A stretch of DNA of 64,000 nucleotides from Onthophagus taurus (taxonomy: Eukaryota > Arthropoda > Insecta > Coleoptera > Scarabaeidae), in contig NC_091976.1 of the NCBI RefSeq assembly GCF_036711975.1, positions 10,788,001 to 10,852,000 on the forward strand, in the 5' to 3' direction. Positions 49,253 to 60,358 of this stretch are shown here, in pieces (positions within the stretch are counted from its first letter, which is position 1; the number at the start of each line of letters is the position of its first letter). The notes beneath the pieces were generated by a model. The model was given only the letters and a program-made list of their open reading frames with translations, was not told where the DNA came from and ran no database searches. The position numbers and the translations under genes are program-made.

Positions 49253-52200
49253 GGAAAAGTTTTCCATCGGTGAGGAGACGAATCGAGCCAGTGCAGCACC
49301 ACCATTGAATCGGACCATGCGAAGATCTCAGGTTGAACGATACCGGAGATATTTAATAAGATAATAAGATGAATTTCACCATATTAGCCAACAGGACGGC
49401 GCCACAGAGTTCCAGTCGAGATAACGAAATAGTTTTTAGCGGAGCTACTCTAGACTTGGCACAAATCAAACTGACACTAATATTGTTATTAGGCAAAATG
49501 TATCGAAGGTACGCCACCGCACAGTACCCAACCGAAGATGCATCAGAAAACAGATGGAGCTCAACGTGTAAATCTTTAGCGGGAAGAATTAGCCTGGGAA
49601 TCTTCAACTGTGACAACATTGGGATTTGAAACTGATATTGAGTCCAATAATTTTGAATTTCCTCGGAAGGGAGATCGTCCCAATTCAATTTTTCTAACCA
49701 TAATCGTTGCATGAGGCATTTTGCAGCGAGAATACATGGCGTAATTAAACCAAGGGGATCAAAGATGCGTGCGATATTGGATAATATAGCCCTTTTACTG
49801 CAGAGGTGATCACGAGGTTGATAAGAGAACTCAAAATTGTCGTTATATTGCTCCCACTGGAGACCCAGAACCTTGACGACACCATCTTCTCTATTATCTA
49901 ATGATACCAGTTTTACACGAAGATCGGCACTAACGTTTTTTAATAGTTTAGGTTCGTTACTTGCCCACTTAGCTAACTTAAAACCAGCCAACAACATAAT
50001 GTTTATAATTTGATTTTGCAAGTCCAACGCGTCACGAACCGAAAAACTTCCCGTCACAACATCATCAACGTACATGTCGTGTAATAATACGCGGGAAGCT
50101 TCAGGAAATTGTGCTGCATTAAGTCGCGCAAGCTCTTGGATAGTACGCAAGGCCAAGTACGGAGCAGAAGAAACTCCGTAGGTAACGGTATTTAATTGGT
50201 ATTCATTAAGTTCACCACTTTTATAATCTCTCCATAAGATGCGCTGATAATCGCGATGATGAGGAACGATTAAGATTTGTCGATACATTTGTTGAATGTC
50301 ACACATGAAGGCAATCGGGTAACATCGAAACTTGATTAGAATTGAACTTATATCGTTTTGAAGTTTGGGACCAGGCAACAAAAGATCGTTCAACGAATTT
50401 CCGGTAGAAGTTTTTGCAGATGCATCAAAGACCACACGGAGTTTGGCTGAGGTATTAAGGTCATAATGATGAGGGATATAATAAGCGTTCTTGTTGTGGT
50501 GATCTTCTTTGCTAATCAGAGACATGTGGTTCTTTAGAAGATAATCGTTCATAAATTCCTTGTACTTCTTGAAAATTTCAGAATTCTTAATCAACCTTTT
50601 TTCTAAGTATATGAAACGTCGCAGCGCCTGGGAATATGATTCACCTAATTCTAGGTTAGTATTTTTAAAGGGTAGAGCTACCATAAATCGACCATCAGCG
50701 GTACGGCTGTGCGTTGATATGAAGTGATTCTCGCTTTGAGTATCTTCTAGAGTAACTGGAGTAGTTTCTTTTATCTGTTCAAGCTCTCAAAACTTCTGAA
50801 GGCAGACGTCAGTCGATGGTTCAATCAAAAGTGACAATTGAGATATTGGAGAAGGTAAATCAGCGGATTTTCCCATTAAAAGCCATCCGAAAATTGATCC
50901 CAAAGCTGCCGGTTCATTCATGGCACCAGCACGACGATCACCAGTGAGGATATAAGGGACCAGTTCAGCTCCCAATAGTAAATCAATAGGTCCTGGTAAT
51001 GTTTGGGTTTTATGAATGACGAGATCTTGTAAATGTGAATACTTAGAAACATCAACGGCTACAGTGGGATGAGTTGAGCATATGCGTTGACTTATGACAG
51101 CTGTGAATCGTAGTATAGGTTGGTACACATCGCATGGTTTAACATAACATTCAACGGAGCCTTTATTGCAAATAGAAGACATGCTGTTCAAGCCCTCAAT
51201 GGGTACAGAGTGAACACTTCGAACAAGTTGGAGTCGGTTTTGAAGGTCTTCTGGGATGAAGTTGATCATGCTGCAAGAATCGATCAAAGCTCTTACTCTA
51301 TGGTATCTTCCAAAACGGTCTTGGATGTCCAACTCAGCAACAGGTAGAAGAACTGTCATAAATGTATTAGTTACAGAGGCGACAGTATTTTTAGGAATTG
51401 ATGAACTGACGTCGGGTGCAGTTGTATCATGTGAAGAGCTGTTAAAATGTAACAGTGTATGATGACGTCTGCGGCAAACTCGACATGTTTTATTGGAATT
51501 ACATTTACTGGTAGTATGGCGATAGCCCAAGCAGTTTTTACAAAATTTATGATGGGAAATGAATTCGAATCTTTGCGAAGGTGTTTTTTCTAGAAACTTT
51601 TCACATTGATATAAATTGTGATTATATTGACATAAGATACAATTTAAATTCGATTTAATTTCAGTAGTAAAAGTTGATTGAATCTGTCTCGTAATTAATT
51701 TGCTCCCTTTTGCAGAAGAAGTCAGCTTAACTGAATCTAAGGCTTTCGATTGATTCTCTAAAAATTCCATTAATTGCTTATAAGTTGGAATTTCAACATT
51801 ACTGTGTTCTACTTCGAATTTGGTCCTGATTGAATTATCCAATTTTTGTAGAAGTATATTAAATAACATAAAATCCCAAGACTCAACCGGGAATCCTAAA
51901 GTTTTTAAACCTTCAACGTTTTCAGAGAACGTATCAATTAACAGCCGATACGCTTTTGATGAACCTTCTTGTTTTATTGTGACACATTGAATTTCGTTGT
52001 AATATAATGTAGCTAAATGTCTCTTATTTTGGTATCTCTTTTTTAAGGTGTCGAAAGCAATGGAGTAGTTTGCATCAGTCATAGGCAACCCTTTGATAAG
52101 GTGTAAGGGTTCTCCGGATAATGAGGTCACAAGGTACTGATATTTCGCAACGTCGGATAAAGTATCGTTATCGTGCACCAAGGATCGGTATAAATCGTAG

Positions 52201-52661
52201 AAACTCGGCCAAGATTTGTAATTTCCAGAAAAAATGGGAATGGTGATTTTATTTAACTTCGGTGATACAACGGATTTGACAGGATCTTGTGTGTCAGGAT
52301 GGGAAGGGGTGATTTTATGTAAAGTGGCTTTGGTACGAAAGTAAGCAACTTCAGCTTTACGACGTATAGCATCATGAGTATCGAAAGCTTCTTCTTCAAT
52401 GAGACCAATTATTTGATTATGAAGAGTTGTAAATTCGGTGTAAGTGTCGTCAATTTCAGAAGCGCGTGCAATAAAAATCAATTTTAAATCCGCGGATTGG
52501 TCAATGGTATCAACAGCACCCGCCGTTTCAAGGAGGCTGTTTAGAAGACCGTTACGGCGTAATGTTAATCTAGTGAGCTTATCAGGTAGGGCCATAATAA
52601 ATTTAAAGGAAAATAATAAATCAAAAAAATTTTCGAATAAGAGATTTATATAACAACCCAA
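49253..52661 (-). pseudogene. BEL gag-protease-RT polyprotein, broken
   Basis: Gag (50787-52661; the internal ATG reading MALPDKLTRL is the likely start) has a DUF1759-type region (IPIFSGNYKSWPSFYDLYRSL), CxxC zinc knuckles (CKNCLGYRHTTSKC, CRVCRRRHH) and an A17-type aspartic protease site (ALIDSCSMINFI). After a frame break near 50700-50790 comes RT (49353-50684) with FMCDIQQMYRQI, YGVSSAPYLA and the catalytic YVDD, then RNase H start (LFSDASSVGYCAVAY). The RNase H (WSDSMVVLHWL) continues in a shifted frame to about 49253. At least two frameshifts and loss of integrase. Confidence 0.85.
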
Positions 52662-53230
52662 AATCGTCGACCTTGTAAACGAAAATTCGCAAACACCAGA
52701 TGTGAAGCGACAAAGAAAGGCAACAAGCTATCTCGGAACTGGACTTGAATAACTGCAAATAAATTGACGCGAGAAATTGGCGTAAGAAAAAAAAAGAAAT
52801 GAAATAAAGTACACGTGAATTAAATTTAGAATAATCCGGCTCGAAGGACCAAAATTTGTTCGTACCAAAAGGGTCGAACCTAAAAACAGGTGCTGGTAGC
52901 GAAGTAAAAAAAAATGAGTAATAAATGAAATTGTATTAATAAAACAAAAAATAAACTTATAATGTGATTAATGGGCAAAAATGAAAGATAATAAAGAAAA
53001 TTAACAAAAATAATTATACATACGGTGAATGCGGTGTGAAAGGTGCGGTATGAAAGATGCGTGAGTCGAGCGAGCGGGTAATGCAGCGACGAAGTGATAT
53101 GCGCGAGCAATACATGCGGAATACATAAAATCACAAAATTCATACAAAATCTCGATCGATGCGCGATCGATTGCGCGTGAGCGAACAGTGGTATACAATT
53201 TGTATCGTGTTTTCATTGAAGTTTCCAAAT
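49253..53230 (-). mobile_element. BEL/Pao LTR retrotransposon, truncated
   Basis: Reading leftward there is a probable 5' LTR and leader (about 52680-53230), gag-protease (to 50787) and reverse transcriptase/RNase H to about 49253, where it breaks off; integrase and 3' LTR are missing. On the minus strand TTTGGTCCTTCGAGCCGGAT (52830-52855), a motif common in the leader of insect BEL elements, precedes gag. The exact LTR ends cannot be fixed with only one LTR. It lies between Polintons C and D. Confidence 0.82.
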
Positions 53231-53239
53231 TTATCCATT

Positions 53240-54010
53240 TCAATAAATGATGTTTGCTTCTTTTAGTTCTTCTATTATAGATACAATTTCGTTATTATGA
53301 GATGTATTACCTGCTTGTTGAGAACTAACTAGTAATCGCAGTCTATCTACAAGCTCATTTATATCATCAAAGTATACGTATTGATAGGGTCTAGTATCTC
53401 CAGCCATTAAATTTAAAGATGAGGAGCTATGTCCGAATCCAATACGTGAATTGAATGCTGTTGCTGCTGACATAGTTCTTTTACGAGAAGTGCGAGGCGT
53501 GTTCTCCCCTCCTTGACGATCAATCATCCGCTTAATAATATGTCTATATTTAAATGATTTGTTACCCTTTATTTGCCCATTAGGATCATTATTGCGTTTA
53601 TGGGCGTTTGTATCATCCACTATTTCTAGGTATTTATCTACATCATCTTCGTTATACTCTACAGGAAGTTTTTTAAACAGCAATTCATATAGACCAGGAG
53701 TTCCTCTGTATTTCTTTTTAGTCCTATCAATAATTATATCACCATTAACTTCAAGCGTAACACTACTATTTCCAATGCTCCATGACTCAATGACTGGATC
53801 ACGTACAATACCAAATGTTGGATCATGAAAGTCTTCCTTCTCCAACAATAAACCGCGTATATACTTTCTCGGTAGTTCATGATATTGTTCTAGATATTCA
53901 TTCGTTGATTCATTCGATATTTTCTTCGGTTCCTCTTTCTTTTTCTAATCTGTTGGAGATAAGAAATATTCAGGTTCGTACGTGAATATTTCATCGCTCA
54001 CTTGAAGAGG
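53240..54010 (-). pseudogene. DUF8207-like protein of element D, in-frame stop
   Basis: From 53240 to about 53945 the frame reads ...NEYLEQYHELPRKYIRG, TPGLYELLFKKLPVEYNEDDVDKYLEI, DDTNAHKRNNDPNGQIKGNKS and ends DDINELVDRLRLLVSSQQAGN, clearly related to B's 35335-36318. A TAG near 53947 interrupts it; upstream in the same frame IFTYEPEYFLSPTD is readable. Beyond about 54130 it joins the core-protein gene on the other strand, so the N-terminus and whole ATPase gene are deleted. Confidence 0.75.
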
Positions 54011-54163
54011 TGAAATTGTAGGTTGAGTTTTATTTCGATTCAAAGGTTCTGTTTTAAGTGGTGTAACATCTTTCGTTTCGGTTTGTTCCGTTTTAGGTTG
54101 TTTTTTAAGCGTTTCAATTAACTTATCCAGAGGTTTAACTATTGGTTAAACGTTTCGCCGGCA

Positions 54164-54724
54164 TTGAAAACGAAAAGAAAATTAGGATTAGGTATGAAGA
54201 AGTATAAACGAAGAAGGAAAGGTGTACGCAAAAATGGAGGTTCTATTGCTTTTCATTCAAACGTATTGAAGCCCATCAGAATTAAATTAAAATCGAAAAA
54301 TTTCTCTAATGAAAATTTAAATAAGTATGCAAAATACGCATTGGGTATAGCAAAAACGGTAGTAAAAAATGTTGGTGGTAAGAAAAAGGTCCGCACACCT
54401 CGCATTATACCAATTCCTTCCATCAATGGTAGTGGCATCGCTAGTAAATCGGGAGGTTTTCTACCATTTCTCGTACCTTTATTTGCTGGTTTGTCGGCCG
54501 CCGGTGCACTCGCATCCGGTGTAAGCAATGTCGTCAAAGTGGTAAGAGATGTGAGAGCAGCTAAAGAAAAATTTATCGAGGACCAACGGCATAACAAGGA
54601 AATGGAAACGATAGCAATCGGGAAACAAAAATCCGGACAAGGGCTTTTCCTAAAACCATATCGCAAAGGATTGGGTTTATTTTTAGGAAACAGAAAAACA
54701 AAAAACTCCCGCAGACGCCCTTAA
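54164..54724 (+). CDS. Core protein of element D, PLA2 domain missing
   Basis: The 186-residue frame matches the C-terminal two thirds of B's PLA2/core protein: basic start (KRKLGLGMKKYKRRRKG), a KTVVKNVGGKKKVRTPRIIPI segment, the hydrophobic GFLPFLVPLFAGLSAAGALASG stretch split here for length, RHNKEMETIAIG and YRKGLGLFLGN. The PLA2 domain and true start were removed by the deletion near 54135, so this is a 5'-truncated gene although its frame is open. It ends with the slippage site and stop. Confidence 0.75.
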   Translation: MKTKRKLGLGMKKYKRRRKGVRKNGGSIAFHSNVLKPIRIKLKSKNFSNENLNKYAKYALGIAKTVVKNVGGKKKVRTPRIIPIPSINGSGIASKSGGFLPFLVPLFAGLSAAGALASGVSNVVKVVRDVRAAKEKFIEDQRHNKEMETIAIGKQKSGQGLFLKPYRKGLGLFLGNRKTKNSRRRP

Positions 54725-54752
54725 CGGATGATATTATTATGCGTTATGGGCG
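54700..54752 (+). promoter_or_regulatory. -1 frameshift signal: A AAA AAC plus stem-loop
   Basis: Codons in the core frame are ACA AAA AAC TCC, giving A AAA AAC (54700-54706) in the right phase. After a 9-nt spacer, 54716-54726 (CGCCCTTAACG) pairs with 54742-54752 (CGTTATGGGCG): ten pairs around one T-T mismatch, loop of 15 nt. Slipping leads into LPQTPLTDDIIMRYG and IPNFRGVMY, which align with the protease of B. Heptamer, spacer and stem are as in known viral -1 frameshift signals. Confidence 0.78.
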
Positions 54753-55067
54753 AGAAAACATACCCAATTTTAGAGGGGTCATGTACACCCCTGTGGTACA
54801 TTACCTAAAAAACCGCTTAAAAAGGAATGTGCAGTTGTTAATTTATATTCAATTCAAGGATCTGGCACGCATTGGGTTGCATATTATAAGAATAATAATT
54901 TAGTACAATATTTTGATAGTTTTGGTAACCTAACACCTCCTAAAGAACTTCTAAATTACTTTGGATCCAATACAAAATTATTTTATAATCACGAGAGATA
55001 TCAAAAATTTAATGCAGTCAACTGCGGGCATTTATGTTTGGATTTTTTAGAGAAAGTACATATTTAA
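54706..55067 (+). pseudogene. Adenain-like protease of element D, frameshifted
   Basis: After the slippage site the frame reads to IPNFRGVMY; then a one-base change near 54790-54800 moves the rest (LPKKPLKKECAVVNLYS, GTHWVAYYKN, YFDSFGNLTPPKEL, NCGHLCLDFLEK) to another frame, ending at the TAA at 55065-55067. All catalytic residues are recognisable. The gene has no ATG of its own, as in B. Confidence 0.8.
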
Positions 55068-55096
55068 AATAAGACTGTAATGAATGATCATTAGTC

Positions 55097-55813
55097 ATGT
55101 CTTGTACATTCACGTTGCGAGGTAGGAAGGATATCCTTTCAGCCGATTATTATCCTCCTCTAGAATTGGAAGTAACATCGGAGTACGCATTAGGCTTGAT
55201 AGGTCTATTTACATACAATAGTATTCCAAATATCGAGACGGGGTGTAATAAAATATACTATGGAGGTAAAGGAGAATTTATCGAAATACCTACAGGTTCA
55301 TATGAAATAAAAAACATAAATGATTACGTGCGAGAACAATTACTTAAAAAGACTAATAAACAGGATACGGATGAAGATCCTTTTATCAGCATTAAACCAA
55401 ACCATAATACGTTGAAGTGTGTAATTATGTCTAAAACGGAAATAGATTTTACTAAATCAGATAGCATTGGATCAATGTTGGGCTTTAGTAGTAAAATAAT
55501 AAAACCTGGAGTAATGAGCGAGTCTGATCAACCAATACAAATAATCAGAGTATCAAGTATACGGCTCGAGTGCAATATCATAACGAGTGCCTTTTACGAT
55601 AACGAGAGATCGCACATGTTATTCGAATTTTCGCCTCAAGTTGCTCCAGGTTATGCTATAAATATAGAACCGAAAAATATTGTTTATTTACCTATCAGCA
55701 CTCGTAGAACGATCAGCAACATAACCTTGTCTATTATCGATCAAAACGGTAAACCTGTAAATTTTCGTGGTGAGGAAATAGTTGTTAGACTTGAATTGAA
55801 ACGAATATCATAA
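55097..55813 (+). CDS. Minor capsid (penton-like) protein of element D
   Basis: 238 residues, start MSCTFTLRGRKD. It aligns along its whole length with B's 38424-39200 (LGLIGLFTYNSIPNIETG, IPTGSYEIKNINDYV, DFTKSDSIGSMLGFS, INIEPKNIVYLP, FRGEEIVVRLELKR) but lacks the glutamine run. One of the few intact genes of D, which makes it useful for judging constraint. Confidence 0.75.
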   Translation: MSCTFTLRGRKDILSADYYPPLELEVTSEYALGLIGLFTYNSIPNIETGCNKIYYGGKGEFIEIPTGSYEIKNINDYVREQLLKKTNKQDTDEDPFISIKPNHNTLKCVIMSKTEIDFTKSDSIGSMLGFSSKIIKPGVMSESDQPIQIIRVSSIRLECNIITSAFYDNERSHMLFEFSPQVAPGYAINIEPKNIVYLPISTRRTISNITLSIIDQNGKPVNFRGEEIVVRLELKRIS

Positions 55814-55822
55814 AAAGAAAAA

Positions 55823-55987
55823 ATGGGATTAGTATCCAATCCATCGCCTTATGGATATAAAAACGCGATAAAACATCGTGGAAGAATAATTGGTGCCGGG
55901 TTGTCTACCAAGCAATATCAACATTTAACCAACGAAAATAGATTATATTTAAAATCCCTTGGATTCAAAATTAAAGCGCGAAAATGA
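55823..55987 (+). CDS. Small basic protein of element D
   Basis: A 54-residue frame, MGLVSNPSPYGYKN..., occupies the place of the 70-residue protein in B. It shares the MG start, basic middle and a closing LKSLGFKIKARK, similar to LQDLGYHVNKKIK. Its stop overlaps the next start as ATGA. The overlap and conserved position in both elements support it as a real gene. Confidence 0.65.
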   Translation: MGLVSNPSPYGYKNAIKHRGRIIGAGLSTKQYQHLTNENRLYLKSLGFKIKARK

Positions 55988-57187
55988 GTGGTGAAATTTT
56001 GAATGTGTATGATGCAGCAATATTTGATGATAGTTTATCGAGTGAAGAATATCATACATATCTACCTCGCATCCAATCATTCAATGCGAGTGATGAAATT
56101 AGAATACCAATAAACCATCAAGATATATACACATATCCTCATGACAGCTATATCTTTATTCAAGGAAAAATAGAAGAAACGCCTGGGAGGAACTGGAGAT
56201 GTTCAATTAGTTAACAATGCTTTTCTATTTCTATTCGATGAAATACGATATGAGATAAATGGTGTTGAAATAGATAGGAACATAAAACCAGGGATTACAT
56301 CAACGATAAAGGGTTACATTTCCTATAGCGATAATGAAAGTAAAGCGCTGCAATCGGCAGGATGGATTCCTAAACCGCAAAATAAACAACCAATGTTTAT
56401 TACGCCTCATTTCACTGCTTGCATACCTTTAAACTTTATCTTAGGATTTGCTGAAGATTATAAAAAAATCATTATTAATGCTAGACAGGAGCTAGTATTA
56501 GTTAGTATAGTTTAAAAGATGGTACAAAAAAAAATGAAAATATACCTCACCAATGTCGATTGGAGAATACGACATATAACTGTAAATGACAAGCATCGTT
56601 TGCAATTATTAAATGCTCTTAATAAGGACATGCCTATATTGTTACCCTTCAGAAAATGGGAATTGTTTGAATTACCGTCTCTACGTCCTACAAAGAAGGA
56701 TATTTGGTCTGTAAAATCGAGTACTAGCTTGGAAAGACCTCGATATGTTATAATTGCATTTCAATCTAAAGCAAAAGACGATCCTACTTTTGATTCATCC
56801 GATTTTCAGCATGCCAACATGAATAATATTAAATTACACTTAAACTCCTCTCATTATCCATACGATAATTTGAATTTATCCATGATTCAAAAACGTTATG
56901 GAAACGCCTACAATATGTATACAAGCTTCAGGAAAAGCTATTATGGCGGAAATAAAATCGGAGAACCACTACTAGATTTTAATCAATTTCATGATATACC
57001 GATACCGCTTTTCGTTATTGATTGCTCGAAACAACTGGAAAGCATAAAATCCTCTACGGTTGATATTAAACTAGATTTGGAGAGCGATGTTGCATTTAAT
57101 GATAATATTTATGCGTTCTGTCTCATAATTCATGATACCATCGTACAATATAGACCATTAACAGGTTTAGTGCAAAAAATTATTTAG
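55984..57187 (+). pseudogene. Major capsid candidate of element D, frameshifted
   Basis: The start MSGEILNVYDAAIFDDS and SSEEYHTYLPRIQSFNASDE correspond to B's 39384 gene. A frame change near 56190 (in a GGGAGGAACTGG context) moves on to NNAFLFLFDEIRYEINGVEI; another near 56500 moves to 56519-57187, with LPFRKWELFELPSLRP, QHANMNNIKLHLNSSHYPYD and PLFVIDCSKQ. At least two indels, so no complete protein. Confidence 0.8.
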
Positions 57188-57191
57188 AAAA

Positions 57192-58004
57192 ATGATTTTT
57201 AAACTTTTATTGTGTATCTGCTGCTACTACTGGTGCTACATTCACGCCGAACATTTTAATCTAACTTATTTTAAAAATGGATCTAGTTCGCTTACTCATA
57301 ATGTTAGAAACCGCAACAGCCAGATTCAACTAGGAGTAGCACCGTTTTCCAGTGAAATGGTTAATTTAAAAACAATATCGAAAAAAAGAAAGATAAAACA
57401 AAATCAGCATAATGTTAATGCAACAATTACAAATCCTTACGAGATAAGTACATCATCAAAACCTGTATTATCATCGACTTTAAAACCTTATAATGGAACA
57501 ACATCTACAATAAAGTCCATAGTGCACTCTTCGAATGAATATGAAACAACAGAACGCGCTAATTGTACTAATGATCTAAAAGAATGTAAATTACGAAACA
57601 CGGATCTAGTTTCAAGATATGCTCAATTATCCATTACAGCTCATAGAGATCTTAAAGATTTAGAAACTTGCAATGAGAATTTAAAAAATTTAGATTCCTT
57701 AAAAGAAATTACATCTTTAAGAGAATCTCTCGATGAAAAAATCCAGGAAATTATCGAGATTAGACAGGATTTAGCAAATTGTATGGCTTAAAATTTAGGT
57801 TTACGAGTTGAAATCTCTGCATGGGCTAGTAAATGTGTTCATGAAATGTTACCTAAGCCAGAGTTGCGTGTTATAACGCCTACAATGTCTACGATTAAAA
57901 CAATTACTCTAGAGTGTGGTTGGTATTGCTCTTCGTGTGAACAGGAAACAAAAAGACTAAAAACTAAATTAAATGAATGTAATTCACATAACTCGATATC
58001 TTAG
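57192..58004 (+). pseudogene. Signal-peptide, glycosylated coiled-coil protein, in-frame stop
   Basis: It starts MIFKLLLCICCYYWCYIHA, a clear signal peptide, then a Ser/Thr/Asn-rich region with several NxS/T sites (NLT, NGS, NAT, NGT, NCT) and a coiled coil from about 140 with paired Cys. A TAA at 57789 is followed in the same frame by 70 open codons (ISAWASKCVHEMLPKP..., LECGWYCSSCEQETKRL) to a TAG at 58002, so the gene was probably longer. Secreted or envelope-like; no homologue in A or B, where this slot is empty. Function unknown. Confidence 0.55.
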
Positions 58005-58009
58005 ACGAA

Positions 58010-58243
58010 ATGTATAGGAAAGAGGGGAAGGTGGAGGAGGAGAGAAGAAGATCGATTGTGTTTTCCTCAACTATAATCATTCATGAAATTGAATTAATAG
58101 AAATCGAGTCTCCTAATTGGGAACAAGTCGGTAGAGATCGTCTAATTGTAAGATTTTTGAAACGTATTAAAGAAATAGAAGTGATTTTATCTCCTATATT
58201 AAATCATCGTTTAAAAAATTATGGCATCACGAAATCCGATTAA
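58010..58243 (+). CDS. Possible 77-aa protein overlapping next gene
   Basis: An open frame MYRKEGKVEEERRRS... of 77 charged residues lies between the signal-peptide protein and the 160-aa gene and overlaps the latter's start by 23 nt, an overlap style common in these elements. There is no homologue to compare, so it may be chance. Confidence 0.3.
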   Translation: MYRKEGKVEEERRRSIVFSSTIIIHEIELIEIESPNWEQVGRDRLIVRFLKRIKEIEVILSPILNHRLKNYGITKSD

Positions 58244-58703
58244 AGTTATCGATATGCAAGGCTTTACGCTCTCTTCAGGATTTCGAGTAAAAGTACTAGC
58301 CATCAGCGATGGTGAGTCGATTTCGCATTTCCTTTTTCAACCCGACGTCGGTAAAGGAAGACTGAATAAACAAGAACGTAAGCAGGTTGTTTGGTTGGAA
58401 AATAATTTACATCATTTAAACTACGAGAGTGGTGATGTACCCTACAAACGACTAAAAGAAATTCTACTCGAACATACATGTGGGGTGGAGGTGGTGTTTG
58501 TGAAAGGTTCTCAAAAGGAAACGCTACTAAAAAATCTACTACCTTCAGAAAAACCGATTATCATTAATCTACAAGATAATTTGTATTGTCCTCTACTCTC
58601 AATTAGTTTAAATGCTTGTAGATATCATTATAAATCTACAAGTAATTGTGTAATTGAAAATGTTAAATTAATTACTAAATTTTTAAAATTAGCTAACAAT
58701 TAA
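58221..58703 (+). CDS. VKG-motif protein of element D (160 aa)
   Basis: It aligns with B's 40655-41179: start (KVIDMQGFTLSSGFRVK against AVVDIQGFYIDSEFIVK), WLENNLHHLNYESGDVP, VVFVKGSQKETLL and a closing C...H...C..EN pattern. The many substitutions between D and B with an open frame in both argue that the protein was under selection. Function unknown. Confidence 0.7.
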   Translation: MASRNPIKVIDMQGFTLSSGFRVKVLAISDGESISHFLFQPDVGKGRLNKQERKQVVWLENNLHHLNYESGDVPYKRLKEILLEHTCGVEVVFVKGSQKETLLKNLLPSEKPIIINLQDNLYCPLLSISLNACRYHYKSTSNCVIENVKLITKFLKLANN

Positions 58704-58793
58704 GTTATTCCTTTTCAAAGTATTTAGAAAATGTAGGAAATTGTTTGTAAAAATAACAAAAATTTTATATACTCAATTTTTTTTATTTTTCCT

Positions 58794-59732
58794 CTATTTT
58801 TTTAATTCCTCTACAATTTTAGAAAGAATTTTTATAATATTTTCAAGGTTTTCATTAATCCTTCGACTTTGACAGTACCTAGATTCCGGGAAAGGTCGTC
58901 TCAATTTCATCCTTTCAGGGGCCCGTTCTAATTCGGTCGGTATAAAGCGTGATTTTGGCGTTGTAAACGTTATGTATCCCTCATCCTCATCACCAACTCC
59001 CTCACCACTTATCTCACTCAGTGCTCTTATTGATGGGGGAGAAGGGGATGGGGACCTGGGGATAGCATATCCTCCCCATTCCGCTATGAAGAAAAAAAAA
59101 ATAATAATAATAAAATAATAGTTATTTTTAATACAAGATAGCGAGATGACACTTTTACATTCGAGAACGAAAGTTTTTTATGAGCTTTAGCGATCAAAAA
59201 AATCGTTCGAGAATGCAATAATAAAAATAAAATAATAATATTGTAAAGCAAGGGAAAAATAAGGACTTACAATCATCCTCCTTGTCATCCATCTCTCCCA
59301 TTTTTTGTAGCTCAAAAGGCGATTCTCCTCTGTTTGAAATACATCGCGATGATGAGGGGTTTGGTATGCTTACGAAGGATCTATTACTTGTCTAGATTAT
59401 TGTAGCATCATCATCCCATTCGGCTATGAAAAAAGCAACAAAAATAATGGTAATAAAATAAAATAGATAATGATATTGAGAAGCAAAAGAAAAACAAGAA
59501 CTCACAATCATACACCTCCATCTTGCTGATGATTTCTTTTTCTTCTTTTTTACTCTCTTCCGCTTCACTCTTCTGAGGGCCTAATTTACAAAAATATTAT
59601 AATTTATAAATAAATAATAATAAAAATGAACTCACCATCTTTCATCTCACATTCAAATTTAAATTTTCTGATGCTCGTTGTGCCATCAGGCTGTTCTTTG
59701 ATGATGGACACAAATTCATTACACTCGGACAT
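58794..59732 (-). pseudogene. Four-exon gene in element D, stop in exon 3
   Basis: Reading leftward: exon 1 59636-59732 (MSECNEFVSIIKEQPDG...), exon 2 59506-59580 (PQKSEAEESKKEEKEIISK), exon 3 59271-59423 and exon 4 58794-59083 (EWGGYAIPRSPSPSPPSIRA..., ending NIIKILSKIVEELKK). All borders are GTGAGT/GTAAGT and TAG, all introns are phase 1. Exons 3 and 4 both begin with the same SEW codons. Exon 3 has an in-frame TAG at 59392-59394; skipping it leaves a 153-residue frame. Nothing similar is seen in A or B. Function unknown; the product is charged with a Ser/Pro-rich middle. It may be active as the exon-3-skipped form. Confidence 0.65.
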
Positions 59733-60264
59733 TTTTTACGTACACAATAAACTTTCACAATGAAGTATGAGGAGAGAGGAAAAATCAAGTCAATTTATAA
59801 TGTTCTTTATCTATGTTTTACACGAGAAAGAGGAAAATTTTTTGAGGTATTGGTTAGGTATGCGGTGCAACGGTTTTTTCTAAACGATAGATACTTCCTA
59901 TTTTGTGGTGTTTCGTGAATTTATGAAATCTTTACAAACCTCGAATAATTACGTAAGAGGAAAATTTGTTGTTTTATCTCTAGGTATGTGGTGTAACGTT
60001 TTTTTCTGAATTTCCTATTTTTATGGAATCGGGTGAGTTTACGTAATCCTTGATAACCGCTATCATTCGAGCTGCGGTATAACGAAAAATTAATAAATCG
60101 CATTTTATTAAATTATAATATAATTAGCTTTACTGGCGGCGAATTTCAAAGGAGAAAAACGGTTGTCAAGAAAAACAACTTCACTGACGGCGAATTTCAA
60201 AGGAGAAAAGCGGTTGTCAAGAAAAACAATTTTGTAATTGCGGTTATAATAGATTTGTTTTCAG
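59733..60264. other. Non-coding region with tandem repeats in D
   Basis: A 54-bp tandem duplication (GGCGAATTTCAAAGGAGAAA in both units) lies at about 60130-60235. Upstream, TAGGTATG(C/T)GGTG(C/T)AACG occurs twice (59856 and 59981). The region separates the divergent four-exon gene and the OB-like gene, so it is a likely shared control region. Confidence 0.6.
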
Positions 60265-60272
60265 CTATAAAT
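60265..60272 (+). promoter_or_regulatory. TATA box before OB-like gene of D
   Basis: TATAAATA stands 87 bp before the ATG at 60359, in a region otherwise without coding potential. Transcription would start about 30 bp later, near 60297. A second AT-rich TTATAAT is 20 bp upstream. Confidence 0.5.
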
Positions 60273-60358
60273 AGGCGATCTGCTTTCCTGAAAATCATCA
60301 TTTGCTTGATAGAGCAACTATTGTTACTATTCTGTGCGTATAGCGAAAAAACATAAAA

